From the NCBI RefSeq assembly GCF_900113015.1, contig NZ_FONV01000007.1, positions 1 through 64,000 on the forward strand: a DNA stretch of 64,000 nt. The letters run 5' to 3'. Every line of letters begins with the position of its first letter. The stretch's first letter is position 1. The notes beneath the pieces were generated by a model. It saw only the letters and a program-made list of their open reading frames with translations. It had not been told where the DNA came from and did no database searches. This document shows, one piece after another, positions 15,882-24,251 of the stretch. This stretch comes from Actinoplanes philippinensis (GTDB lineage: Bacteria; Actinomycetota; Actinomycetes; Mycobacteriales; Micromonosporaceae). The translations under genes and the position numbers were made by a program.

Positions 15882-18545
15882 TCAGGGCCGGTGGTCCTGA
15901 ATGGCCTGCCAGATCCGGTCGGCGGTGTAGGGCAGGTCGGTGAGACGGAAGCCGAGGGCGTCACGGAGGGCGTTTCCCAGGGCGGGCGAGACCGGGTTGT
16001 ACGGCGACTCGCTCATCGATTTGGCGCCGAGCGGCCCGATCGCGTCCGTGGTCCGCGCGAAGTGGACCTCCGTCTCCGGGACGTCGGCGACCGTGGGCAG
16101 GTGATACTGCCGGAACGTCGTGGTGGTGACCTGCCCGGCCTCGTCGACGTCGACGTGCTCGGCGAGGGTGGCGCCGATCGCCTGGGCCACGCCGCCCTCG
16201 ATCTGGCCACGGAGCTGGAGCGGGTTCATGACGGTGCCGGCGTCGGCGCTGTGCACGGAACGCAGGATCCGCAGTTCGCCGGTGTCCGGGTCGACGGCCA
16301 CCCGGAACCACTGCGCGTTGAACGCGACCGACCGGGGTGTGCCGTCGAAATGGCCGCTCCCGGACAGCGGCGCGATCGTGGCCAGGCTGATCCCGGCGAC
16401 GCTGTCGGCGGTGAGGCAGCGGATCTCGGAGGGGCCGCGTTCGGCGGCGGCGAGGATGCGGGCCCGCAGCGCCCGGCAGGCGCGGAGGACGGCCTCGCCC
16501 GCGACGACGACCCCGGTGGAGGCGAAGGCGCCGGTGTCGTGGCCGACCACGTCAGTGTCGGACTGGCGGACGAGCACCCGGTCGGGAGTGGTGCGCAACT
16601 CGTCGGCGACGATCTGGACGTGCACGGTGGTGCTGCCGTTGCCGAACTCGGCGGTGCCGACGGCCAGCTCGTAACGGCCGTCGGGCAGCAGGGTGACGGT
16701 CGCGTCGGCGAAGTGGCCGCCGGGCGGGCCGGCCGCGATCATCGCGATCGCCATGCCCTCGCCGACGAGCCAGCCGTCAGGAGCCGTGTCGGTCGTCGAC
16801 GAGGCGGCGCGGATCCGGTCGAGGCACTGGTCGAGGCCGTAACTGGCGATGCCCAGGTCGGGGACGTGCGCGCCGGGGGCGGTCAGGTCGTCGCCGGGGC
16901 GGACCACGTTGATCTCCCGGAACGTGACCGGGTCCATGCCGATCATGCGGGCCAGCTCGTCGAGGACCTGCTCGACGGCGAACGTGACCTGACCGAGCCC
17001 GTAGCCACGGAACGCCCCGGCCGGGACGGTGTTGGTGTAGACGGTGTGCGCGTCGGTACGGATGTTCGCGCACCGGTAGACGGCGACGGTCTCGTGACAG
17101 CCGTGGTGCATGACGGAGGCGCCGTGATTTCCATATGCACCCGTATTGACGAGTACAGTCAACTGCAGTGCAGTGATCAACCCGTCAACACGTGCGCCCG
17201 CCTTGACCGTGATGACGAACGGATGCCGTGTCGTCGCGGCGGTGAACTGCTCCGATCGGGTGTACTCCCACTTGACCGGCCGGCCGGTGCGCAGCACCGC
17301 CATCGCCACCAGGTCCTCGACCAGCATCTCCTGCTTGCCGCCGAACCCGCCGCCGACCCGTCCGGCCACCACCCGCACCCGGTCACGGGACAGGCCGAAG
17401 AGCCGGGACACGGCCCGCCGGGTCAGGAACGGCGTCTGCGTGCTGGACCGGATCACCAGCCGATCGTCGTCGTCGAGCCAGCCGACCGCGCCGTGCGTCT
17501 CCAGCGCGGCGTGCTGCACCCGCGGTGTCCGGAACGTCGCCTCGTACACCGCGTCGGCCGCGGCGAACCCGGCCTCGACGTCGCCGATCCCGGCGTGCAG
17601 CTCCCCCACCACGTTGGCGTTCGCCCGCACGATGCCCTCGGCGATCCCCTTGTCACCGTGCACCAGCGGGGCGCCCGGCAGCATCGCCAGCGCCGGGTCG
17701 ATCACGGCGGGCAGCACCTCGTACTCCACGCGCAGCCGCCGCACCCCCTCCTCGGCGGCCGCCTCGGACGTGGCGACCACGGCGGCGACCCGCTGGCCGA
17801 TGAAGCGCACGACCTCGTCGAGGACCCGGGTGTCGTACGGGTCCTCGGCCTCGTTCTCGTGCTGGGCGGTGGAGAACAGCCGGTCGGGCGCGTCCTTGTG
17901 GGTGAGCACCGCCTCCACCCCGGGCACGGCGAGCGCGGCGGACGTGTCGACGGACAGGATCCGGGCGTGGGCGTGCGGTGAGCGCAGCACCTTGAGGTGC
18001 AGCAGGCCGGGGACGTCCAGGTCGAAGGTGTAGCGGGCGGTTCCGGTCACCACCTGTGGTCCGGCGGGGGCGCCGAGACTCGATCCGACGGCGGCGCCCT
18101 CTGCCGGGCACACGGCCGGCGACCCGCCGTTGACCGCATCGGTGATGGCGCGATAGCCCGTACATCTGCAGAGGTTTCCCTTGAGGGATCGCGGCAGGTC
18201 GGCGCGCTGATCGTCGGTGAGGGCCGCGGTCGTCATGATCATGCCGGCGGTGCAGAAGCCGCACTGGAAACCTTGCGCGTCGAGGAAGCTCTGCTGCACC
18301 GGATGCAGGCCCGAAGGGCCGGCGAGGCCCTCGATCGTCGTCACGCTGCGTCCCTGTGCGCGGAAGGCCGGGTAGACGCAGGAGTGCACCGGTGTGCCGT
18401 CGACGTGCACGGTGCACGCCCCGCAGTCGCCGGCGTCGCAGCCCTTCTTGACCCCGAAGCAGCCCTCCTCGCGCAGATAGGTGCGCAGGCACTGGCCGGG
18501 CAGCGGAGTGCGGTCGTGCGGTGTTCCGTTGATCTCGATGGTCAT
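15882..18545 (-). CDS. Molybdenum hydroxylase, fused [2Fe-2S] and Mo-cofactor subunits (xanthine dehydrogenase family)
   Basis: 887 residues from ATG at 18545 behind AGGAAGG. The N-terminal ferredoxin-like domain has Cys36, 41, 44 and 56 for the first [2Fe-2S] cluster; Cys95, 98, 126 and 128 fit the second. The rest is the Mo-binding part, with GGGFGGKQE, FRGYGLGQ and GTAEFGNG motifs. The catalytic Glu is kept, but the usual GxGEPP reads SMSESPYNP. The fusion resembles Desulfovibrio aldehyde oxidoreductase, yet a separate FAD gene lies upstream. The substrate could be a purine, aldehyde or N-heterocycle. Confidence 0.87.
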   Translation of the reverse strand: MTIEINGTPHDRTPLPGQCLRTYLREEGCFGVKKGCDAGDCGACTVHVDGTPVHSCVYPAFRAQGRSVTTIEGLAGPSGLHPVQQSFLDAQGFQCGFCTAGMIMTTAALTDDQRADLPRSLKGNLCRCTGYRAITDAVNGGSPAVCPAEGAAVGSSLGAPAGPQVVTGTARYTFDLDVPGLLHLKVLRSPHAHARILSVDTSAALAVPGVEAVLTHKDAPDRLFSTAQHENEAEDPYDTRVLDEVVRFIGQRVAAVVATSEAAAEEGVRRLRVEYEVLPAVIDPALAMLPGAPLVHGDKGIAEGIVRANANVVGELHAGIGDVEAGFAAADAVYEATFRTPRVQHAALETHGAVGWLDDDDRLVIRSSTQTPFLTRRAVSRLFGLSRDRVRVVAGRVGGGFGGKQEMLVEDLVAMAVLRTGRPVKWEYTRSEQFTAATTRHPFVITVKAGARVDGLITALQLTVLVNTGAYGNHGASVMHHGCHETVAVYRCANIRTDAHTVYTNTVPAGAFRGYGLGQVTFAVEQVLDELARMIGMDPVTFREINVVRPGDDLTAPGAHVPDLGIASYGLDQCLDRIRAASSTTDTAPDGWLVGEGMAIAMIAAGPPGGHFADATVTLLPDGRYELAVGTAEFGNGSTTVHVQIVADELRTTPDRVLVRQSDTDVVGHDTGAFASTGVVVAGEAVLRACRALRARILAAAERGPSEIRCLTADSVAGISLATIAPLSGSGHFDGTPRSVAFNAQWFRVAVDPDTGELRILRSVHSADAGTVMNPLQLRGQIEGGVAQAIGATLAEHVDVDEAGQVTTTTFRQYHLPTVADVPETEVHFARTTDAIGPLGAKSMSESPYNPVSPALGNALRDALGFRLTDLPYTADRIWQAIQDHRP

Positions 18546-18658
18546 GTGCGTTGCCTTCCTGCCGGCCGCCGGGTGCGGCCGGAAGACCTGGTCAGACGGG
18601 GCCCGCACCCGGGGCACGCGCCGGACGGCGCGGCGGGGTGTCTCTCGGCGCCGTCGGG

Positions 18659-19447
18659 TCACACCGCAAGTTCGGCCCTGATCCGACGCGCGTGGTGGCG
18701 GGTGAGGTGCTGCCGCCAGACCGGTCGCCCGTGCACGTCGTCGACGTAGCCGGAAATCGGAATCGTTTCGAGCGCCGCCTCCACCTCGGCCGCCGACGGC
18801 GGTGAGAGGAAGCGGAAGACATGCGGCCGGCGGGTCGCGGCGGTCACCGTCAGTGACATACCGCCGTCGGGGTCGGCCCGGCCGATCAGCAGGACGGCCG
18901 AGCGGCCATGACGGTGCAAAGACCCTCTGCGGTACGCCGTACGCGCGCCCAGCGGACCGGAGGGAAGGTGGATCGCCCGGAGGAACTCGCCGTCGCGCAG
19001 CACCGTCGTCCCCTCGCCGGTCACGAAGCCGGCGGCCGGCACCCGCCGCTCCCCGCCGTCTGGCCCGACCAGCACACACGTGCCGTCGAGCGCCGCGCTC
19101 AGCGAGATCATCGGGCCGGCCGGGAGCGCGGCGCAGAGGTTGCCGCCGACCGTGGCCACGTTCCAGATCTTGAACGAGGCCAGGAACGCGTGGCAGCACT
19201 GCAGCACGATCGGGTGCCGCCCGAGCCGGTCGGCGAGCTCGGCGATCGTGCAGGTGGCCGCGATCTCGACACCGTCGTCACGGACGGTGATCGGAGGCCA
19301 GCCGGCGGCGGCCAGGTCGAGGAGCCGGGTCACGTGGGGGCGCGGCTCGCCGAGAAGGGCGGTCCCCCCGCCCAGCCAGGCGTCGCCGGGCCGCCACTGA
19401 CCCGGCCGGGCAGGGCTGATCACTTCGGTGACGGTGTGCAGGTCCAC
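18659..19447 (-). CDS. FAD-binding subunit of the molybdenum hydroxylase
   Basis: A 262-residue protein of the FAD_binding_5/CO_deh_flav_C family. Visible are the WLGGGTALLGEP pyrophosphate loop and IWNVATVGGNLCAALPAGPM, the second FAD-contacting motif of xanthine dehydrogenase medium subunits. ATG at 19447. It is the first gene of a two-gene unit; 113 bp separate it from the Fe-S/Mo gene. It would pass electrons from the [2Fe-2S] clusters to NAD or another acceptor. No XdhC or Mo-cofactor insertion gene is adjacent. Confidence 0.85.
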   Translation of the reverse strand: MDLHTVTEVISPARPGQWRPGDAWLGGGTALLGEPRPHVTRLLDLAAAGWPPITVRDDGVEIAATCTIAELADRLGRHPIVLQCCHAFLASFKIWNVATVGGNLCAALPAGPMISLSAALDGTCVLVGPDGGERRVPAAGFVTGEGTTVLRDGEFLRAIHLPSGPLGARTAYRRGSLHRHGRSAVLLIGRADPDGGMSLTVTAATRRPHVFRFLSPPSAAEVEAALETIPISGYVDDVHGRPVWRQHLTRHHARRIRAELAV

Positions 19448-19529
19448 GAAATCACGCTACGCGTCTCATGTTTCCGTTCTCAGCGATCTTCGCGGGCCCC
19501 GGCGAACCTGTCTCCTGTTCCCGCCGAAC

Positions 19530-19544
19530 GGGACTTTCGGCCCT
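19530..19544 (+). promoter_or_regulatory. DosR/DevR-like box upstream of cydA
   Basis: GGGACTTTCGGCCCT closely matches the palindromic GGGAC-type box bound by mycobacterial DosR/DevR and related actinobacterial hypoxia/redox regulators. A further half-site AAGTCCCT follows at 19557-19564. It lies 58 bp before the cydA start, a reasonable position for activation of a high-affinity oxidase under low oxygen. Assignment is by motif memory only. Confidence 0.5.
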
Positions 19545-19601
19545 GATCGTGCGTGAAGTCCCTGGTCAAGAGTGGGCATCGACGTCGGGGAAAGGACGCC
19601 A

Positions 19602-20984
19602 GTGGACGCGCTCGATCTTTCGCGGTGGCAATTCGGAATCACCACCGTGTACCACTTCATCTTCGTTCCGATAACGATCGGGCTCTCGGCGCTCGTGGCC
19701 GGACTGCAGACCGCGTGGGTGCGCACCGGAAAAGAGCGGTATCTGAGGGCCACCAAGTTCTGGGGCAAGCTCTTCCTGATCAACTTCGCGATCGGTGTCG
19801 TGACCGGCATCGTGCAGGAGTTCCAGTTCGGCATGAACTGGTCGGCGTACTCACGCTTCGTGGGCGACATCTTCGGCGCGCCGCTGGCCATCGAGGGGCT
19901 GCTCGCGTTCTTCCTGGAGTCCACGTTCCTCGGGCTGTGGATCTTCGGCTGGGACCGGCTCCCGAAACGCGTGCACCTGGCCACGATCTGGATCGCGTCG
20001 ATCGGCACGATGATGTCGGCCTACTTCATCCTGGCCGCGAACTCGTGGATGCAGCACCCGGTCGGCTGGACCATGGGCGACGGACGGGCCGAGCTGACCA
20101 GCATCGGCGCGGTGCTCACCAACTCGACGACTCTCGTCACCTTCCCGCACACGATCACCGCCTGCTTCCTCACCGCGGGCGCGCTGCTGCTCGCGGTCAG
20201 CGCCTGGCACCTGCGGCGCGGCAGTCAGGACGACGTGTTCCGGCCGTCGCTGCGGCTGGGCGCGTGGGTGGTGCTGATCGCCGGGCTGGGCGTGCTGATC
20301 ACCGGTGACCTGCAGGCGCGGGTGATGACCGAGCAGCAGCCGATGAAGATGGCGGCCGCCGAGGCCCTCTACGAGACCACCTCGCCGGCGTCGTTCTCGA
20401 TCTTCACGGTCGGTTCCCTGGACGGGTCCGAGGAGCTCTATTCGGTCCGGATCCCGTCGCTGCTGTCCTTCATGGCCACCGGCTCGCCGGAGGGGGAGGT
20501 CGAGGGCATCAACGATCTCCAGGCCGCCTACCAGGAGAAGTACGGTGCGGGCGACTACGTGCCGAACGTTCCGGTCACCTACTGGTCGTTCCGCCTGATG
20601 ATCGGCTTCGGGGCGCTGGCCATGATGATCGCGGCCGCGGCGCTGTGGTTCACCCGGGGTTCGCGCAGCCCACGGTCCCGGTGGCTGTGGATCGCGGCGG
20701 TCAGCACGGTGGCGATGCCGCTGCTGTCCAACTCGTTCGGCTGGATCTTCACCGAGATGGGGCGGCAGCCGTGGACGGTGTTCGGCCTGTTCAAGACCTC
20801 GGAATCCGGCTCGCCGTCGGTGTCCGCCGGTGAGGCCGCGACCGGCTTGATCGTCCTGACGGTGCTCTACGGGATCCTCGCCGTCATCGAGATCGGACTC
20901 TTTCTGAAGTATGCGGCTGCTGGGGCGCCGGAGATCGCTCCGGAAACCGATGAAGCCGACAAACCGCTCGCGTTTGCCTACTGA
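19602..20984 (+). CDS. cydA: Cytochrome bd oxidase subunit I
   Basis: 460 residues from GTG at 19602, behind GGGGAAAGGA; this start is preferred to the 10-codon longer frame. The N-terminus SRWQFGITTVYHFIFVPITIG contains the heme b595 ligand His18. Multiple hydrophobic helices follow, as does a short Q-loop, the form seen in actinobacteria and Bacillus. GRQPW is present near residue 388. Subunit I carries hemes b558, b595 and d and oxidises quinol with oxygen. It starts the cydABDC cluster behind a possible hypoxia box. Confidence 0.93.
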   Translation: MDALDLSRWQFGITTVYHFIFVPITIGLSALVAGLQTAWVRTGKERYLRATKFWGKLFLINFAIGVVTGIVQEFQFGMNWSAYSRFVGDIFGAPLAIEGLLAFFLESTFLGLWIFGWDRLPKRVHLATIWIASIGTMMSAYFILAANSWMQHPVGWTMGDGRAELTSIGAVLTNSTTLVTFPHTITACFLTAGALLLAVSAWHLRRGSQDDVFRPSLRLGAWVVLIAGLGVLITGDLQARVMTEQQPMKMAAAEALYETTSPASFSIFTVGSLDGSEELYSVRIPSLLSFMATGSPEGEVEGINDLQAAYQEKYGAGDYVPNVPVTYWSFRLMIGFGALAMMIAAAALWFTRGSRSPRSRWLWIAAVSTVAMPLLSNSFGWIFTEMGRQPWTVFGLFKTSESGSPSVSAGEAATGLIVLTVLYGILAVIEIGLFLKYAAAGAPEIAPETDEADKPLAFAY

Positions 20985-20990
20985 GGAGCC

Positions 20991-21986
20991 ATGGAACTCA
21001 CCACCGTCTGGTTCATTCTGATCGGCGTCCTCTGGGCCGGGTACTTCCTGCTCGAGGGCTTCGACTTCGGCGTCGGCATCCTGCTGCCGGTCCTCGGCCG
21101 GGACGACCGGTCCCGCCGTCTCGCCATCAACACCATCGGCCCGGTCTGGGACGCCAACGAGGTGTGGGTGCTCGTCGCCGGCGGGGCCACGTTCGCGGCG
21201 TTCCCCGAGTGGTACGCCACCCTGTTCTCCGGGTTCTTCCTGCCGCTGCTGCTGATCCTGGTCGCGCTGATCGTCCGCGGGCTCGCCTTCGAATACCGCG
21301 GCAAACGCTCGTCCACGGCGTGGAAACGCGGCTGGGACCTGGCGATCTTCTGGGGCAGCCTGATCCCGGCGATCCTGTGGGGTGTCGCCTTCGCCAACAT
21401 CCTGCGCGGGGTGCCCCTCGACGCGTCGCACGAGTACGTGGGCGGATTCGTCAACCTGCTCAACCCGTACGCGCTGCTCGGCGGCCTCACCACGCTCGCG
21501 CTCTTCACCCTGCACGGCGCCGTCTTCCTCGCTCTCAAGACCGAGGGCCCGATGCGTACGGAAGCCGGCCGGCTCGCCGCACGCCTGGCCGTCGTCGCCG
21601 TTCCGGTCGCCGCCGCATTCCTGATCTGGACCGGAGTCACGCATCTCGACGGCGTCGGCATCGTGCTGTCCGTCCTGGCGGCGCTGGCTCTCGTCGGTGC
21701 GGTGCTGCTGACCCGGTCCCGACGTGAGGGCTGGGCGTTCACGGCGACAGGCGCAACGATCGTGCTCGCGGTGGCGGCCCTGTTCGTGACGCTGTTCCCC
21801 GACGTCATGCCGTCAACAATTGATCCAGTCAACAACTTGACCGTCAACAATGCATCGTCAACTCCGTACACGTTGACGGTCATGACGTGGGTGGCGGCGG
21901 CGTTCACCCCGATCGTGCTGCTGTACCAGGGCTGGACCTACTGGGTGTTCCGCAAGCGCCTCAAGCTCAGCGACATCCCGGCCTGA
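20991..21986 (+). CDS. cydB: Cytochrome bd oxidase subunit II
   Basis: 331 residues with about eight to nine membrane helices. The N-terminus FLLEGFDFGVGILLP and GPVWDANEVWVLVAGGATFAAFP are diagnostic for CydB. ATG at 20991 behind GAGGAG, only 6 bp after cydA. It forms the quinol oxidase heterodimer with CydA. The segment SSTPYTLTVMTWVAAAFTPIVLLYQGWTYWVF closes the last helices, as is normal for the family. Confidence 0.93.
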   Translation: MELTTVWFILIGVLWAGYFLLEGFDFGVGILLPVLGRDDRSRRLAINTIGPVWDANEVWVLVAGGATFAAFPEWYATLFSGFFLPLLLILVALIVRGLAFEYRGKRSSTAWKRGWDLAIFWGSLIPAILWGVAFANILRGVPLDASHEYVGGFVNLLNPYALLGGLTTLALFTLHGAVFLALKTEGPMRTEAGRLAARLAVVAVPVAAAFLIWTGVTHLDGVGIVLSVLAALALVGAVLLTRSRREGWAFTATGATIVLAVAALFVTLFPDVMPSTIDPVNNLTVNNASSTPYTLTVMTWVAAAFTPIVLLYQGWTYWVFRKRLKLSDIPA

Positions 21987-21995
21987 CGGACGCCC

Positions 21996-22022
21996 CGCCT
22001 GCGGCGCCCATCACCGCAGGCG
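21996..22022 (+). promoter_or_regulatory. Hairpin between cydB and cydD
   Basis: A 9-bp perfect stem (CGCCTGCGG and complement CCGCAGGCG) with a 9-nt loop, 10 bp after the cydB stop. It may be a partial terminator separating the oxidase genes from the transporter genes, or an mRNA stabiliser. Confidence 0.55.
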
Positions 22023-22074
22023 AGGCGACGGGCCGGATTCCCCGATCAGCGCCGGGTAAACGACCCGTCCCCCG

Positions 22075-22140
22075 CCCGGTCCACGCCTGCCTTCCGGCCC
22101 GTCGCTACCCGGTCCACGCCTGACCTTCCGGCCCGTCGCG
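22075..22140. repeat. Tandem duplication of about 33 bp between cydB and cydD
   Basis: Two near-identical copies at 22075-22106 and 22108-22140 differ mainly by a single inserted base. They lie in the 210-bp gap ahead of cydD and have no recognised function. Confidence 0.7.
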
Positions 22141-22196
22141 ATCCGTTCCCAGTCTGCCCTTGGCCCTTCCCTCCGCCCGTCACCGGAAGGACATCG

Positions 22197-24251
22197 ATGA
22201 AGCCGCTCGATCCCCGCCTGCTCGGGTATGCCCGCGCGACCCGGGCCTACCTGGGAGCGACCGTCGTCCTCGGCGCCGGCCATGCTGTGCTGCTCATCGC
22301 CCAGGCAGGACTGCTCGCCGACGCGATCACCGCGGTGTTCCTGGACGGGGCCGCCATCACGGCGGTCACGGTGGCCCTGCCGGGCGGTCTCGAAGTCCCG
22401 GTGCTGGCCGCGCTCGCGTCGACGGTGACCGCCCGGGCCGCGGTCGCCTGGATGCAGGAGGTGGCCGCGGCCCGATCCGCCGCCGCGGTGAAGAGCCAGC
22501 TCCGCACCCGTCTCCTCACACACATCGCCGAACTCGGCCCCGCAGGTGGCCGGTTCGCCGGCGAACACATCGCATCCCACGGGACCGGAACCGGTGCAAG
22601 CAGGATGGGAACAGGCGGGAGCGGCCGGGGCGCCGGGGAGATCGCGGCGGTCGTCGGGAACGGGCTCGACGCGCTCGACGCCTACTTCGCGCGGTACCTG
22701 CCTCAGCTCGTTCTCGCGGTGCTGGTTCCGGGGTTGCTGCTGGCCCGGCTGTGGCCCGCCGACCTGATCGCCACGGTCACCATCGCTGTCACGTTGCCGT
22801 TGATCCCGGTGTTCATGGCACTCGTCGGGATGCACACCGAAGCGCAGAACCGGCGACAGTTCCGGCTGCTGGCGCGGCTCTCCCACCACTTCCTCGACGT
22901 GGTCGCCGGGCTGCCGACGCTCAAGCTGTTCGGACGGGCCCGGGCACAGGCCGGGATCATCCGGCGGATCAGCGACGAACAGCGGCGGCACACCATGCGA
23001 ACCCTGCGCACCGCGTTCCTGTCCTCGCTCGTGCTCGAACTGTTGTCCACTCTCTCGGTGGCCCTGGTCGCGGTCGGTATCGGGCTGCGCCTCGTGCACG
23101 GCAGCCTCGACCTGGGCACCGCTCTGCTCGTGCTGATCCTGGCCCCGGAGGCATACCGGCCGTTGCGCGAGGTCGGCGCCAACTACCACGCCAGCGCGGA
23201 GGGTCTGGCCGCCGCCGAGGAGGTCTTCACCATCCTCGAGACCCCACCGGCCAGAACCGCCGCGCCGCCGGCCGACTCCCCTGCGCGTCCCTCGCGTGGC
23301 GGCGCCTCGCCGGCCGCGGAGGACCCGGCTTTGCGAGACGCGGGCGATGACAACGGCCCTGTGCAAGGTGACGGCCGAGCTTTCCGAGGTGAGGGCGGCG
23401 CCATGCGAGGTGGGCACAAGGCCATGCAGGGTGGGCACAAGGCCACGCGGGGTGAGGACAAGGCCATGCGGGGCGGACACAAGGCCATGCAGGGTGGACA
23501 CAAGGCCATGCAGGGTGGACACAAGGCCATACAGGGTGGACACAAGGCCACGCAGGGTACGGGCGGTGCTCTGACGGGTGGAGACGCGTCCCTGCGGGGT
23601 GAGGGGCTCGTTTTCGACGGGGTCGAGGTGCGGTTCGCGGGGCGGCCCGGGGTGGCTCTGCGCCTCGACGCGACGGTTCGGCCGGGGGAGGTCGTGGCGT
23701 TGACCGGGGCTTCCGGCTGCGGGAAGTCGACTGCCCTTGCCGTACTGCTGGGCTTCGTGGATGCCTCTGCAGGACAGGTGCGCGCGGACGGCGTACCCCT
23801 GAAGGATCTTGATCTTGCGGCCTGGCGTAGACGGATCGCCTGGGTCCCGCAGCGACCGCATCTGTTTGCGGCATCGGTGTACGACAACATCGCGCTGACC
23901 GGAAATGCCGATGGACCGGATGTCGTCGCCGCAGCCCGTGCCGCCGGCGCGGACGGGTTCGTGCGGGCGTTGCCGGAGGCCTACGCGACCATGCTCGGGG
24001 ACGCCGGCACCGGACTCTCGGCCGGGCAGCGGCAACGGATCGCGCTGGCCAGAGCGTTTCTGCGGGATGCGCCGATCGTGCTGCTCGACGAGCCGACCGC
24101 CAACCTCGATGCCGTCACCGCGGCCGGGGTGATGGACGCGATCCGCCGCCTGGCCCACGGACGCACCGTGATCATCGCGGCCCACCGTCCGGAATTGATC
24201 GCTCTCGCCGACCGTGAGATCCACCTGGCCGGCGAGCGGGTGCCGGCATGA
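22197..24251 (+). CDS. cydD: Thiol reductant ABC exporter subunit CydD
   Basis: A 684-residue ABC exporter half: six-helix membrane domain to about residue 330, then an ATPase with Walker A GASGCGKST, signature LSAGQRQRIALARAF and Walker B IVLLDEPTANLD. With CydC it exports cysteine or glutathione-type thiols needed to assemble cytochrome bd. ATG at 22197 behind GGAAGGA. It is over 100 residues longer than usual because of a linker (about 350-465) holding eight 7-residue repeats. Its stop codon overlaps the cydC start by 4 bp. Confidence 0.9.
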   Translation: MKPLDPRLLGYARATRAYLGATVVLGAGHAVLLIAQAGLLADAITAVFLDGAAITAVTVALPGGLEVPVLAALASTVTARAAVAWMQEVAAARSAAAVKSQLRTRLLTHIAELGPAGGRFAGEHIASHGTGTGASRMGTGGSGRGAGEIAAVVGNGLDALDAYFARYLPQLVLAVLVPGLLLARLWPADLIATVTIAVTLPLIPVFMALVGMHTEAQNRRQFRLLARLSHHFLDVVAGLPTLKLFGRARAQAGIIRRISDEQRRHTMRTLRTAFLSSLVLELLSTLSVALVAVGIGLRLVHGSLDLGTALLVLILAPEAYRPLREVGANYHASAEGLAAAEEVFTILETPPARTAAPPADSPARPSRGGASPAAEDPALRDAGDDNGPVQGDGRAFRGEGGAMRGGHKAMQGGHKATRGEDKAMRGGHKAMQGGHKAMQGGHKAIQGGHKATQGTGGALTGGDASLRGEGLVFDGVEVRFAGRPGVALRLDATVRPGEVVALTGASGCGKSTALAVLLGFVDASAGQVRADGVPLKDLDLAAWRRRIAWVPQRPHLFAASVYDNIALTGNADGPDVVAAARAAGADGFVRALPEAYATMLGDAGTGLSAGQRQRIALARAFLRDAPIVLLDEPTANLDAVTAAGVMDAIRRLAHGRTVIIAAHRPELIALADREIHLAGERVPA
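23403..23570 (+). repeat. Eight 21-bp in-frame repeats in the CydD linker
   Basis: Units of 21 bp encode variants of MQGGHKA; copies five and six are identical and the last is degenerate. More decayed, related sequence lies just upstream from about 23350. The block spans residues about 403-458, between the membrane domain and the ATPase domain. Confidence 0.92.

Noticed and set aside
15891..17981. 696-codon plus-strand frame opposite the molybdenum hydroxylase
   Set aside because: A GC-skewed antisense shadow; the minus-strand frame has clear cofactor motifs and the plus-strand translation has no recognisable fold.
18546..19199. N-terminal extension of the molybdenum hydroxylase frame
   Set aside because: It overlaps the FAD-subunit gene in another frame, has no motifs, and a good ATG with ribosome-binding site lies at 18545.
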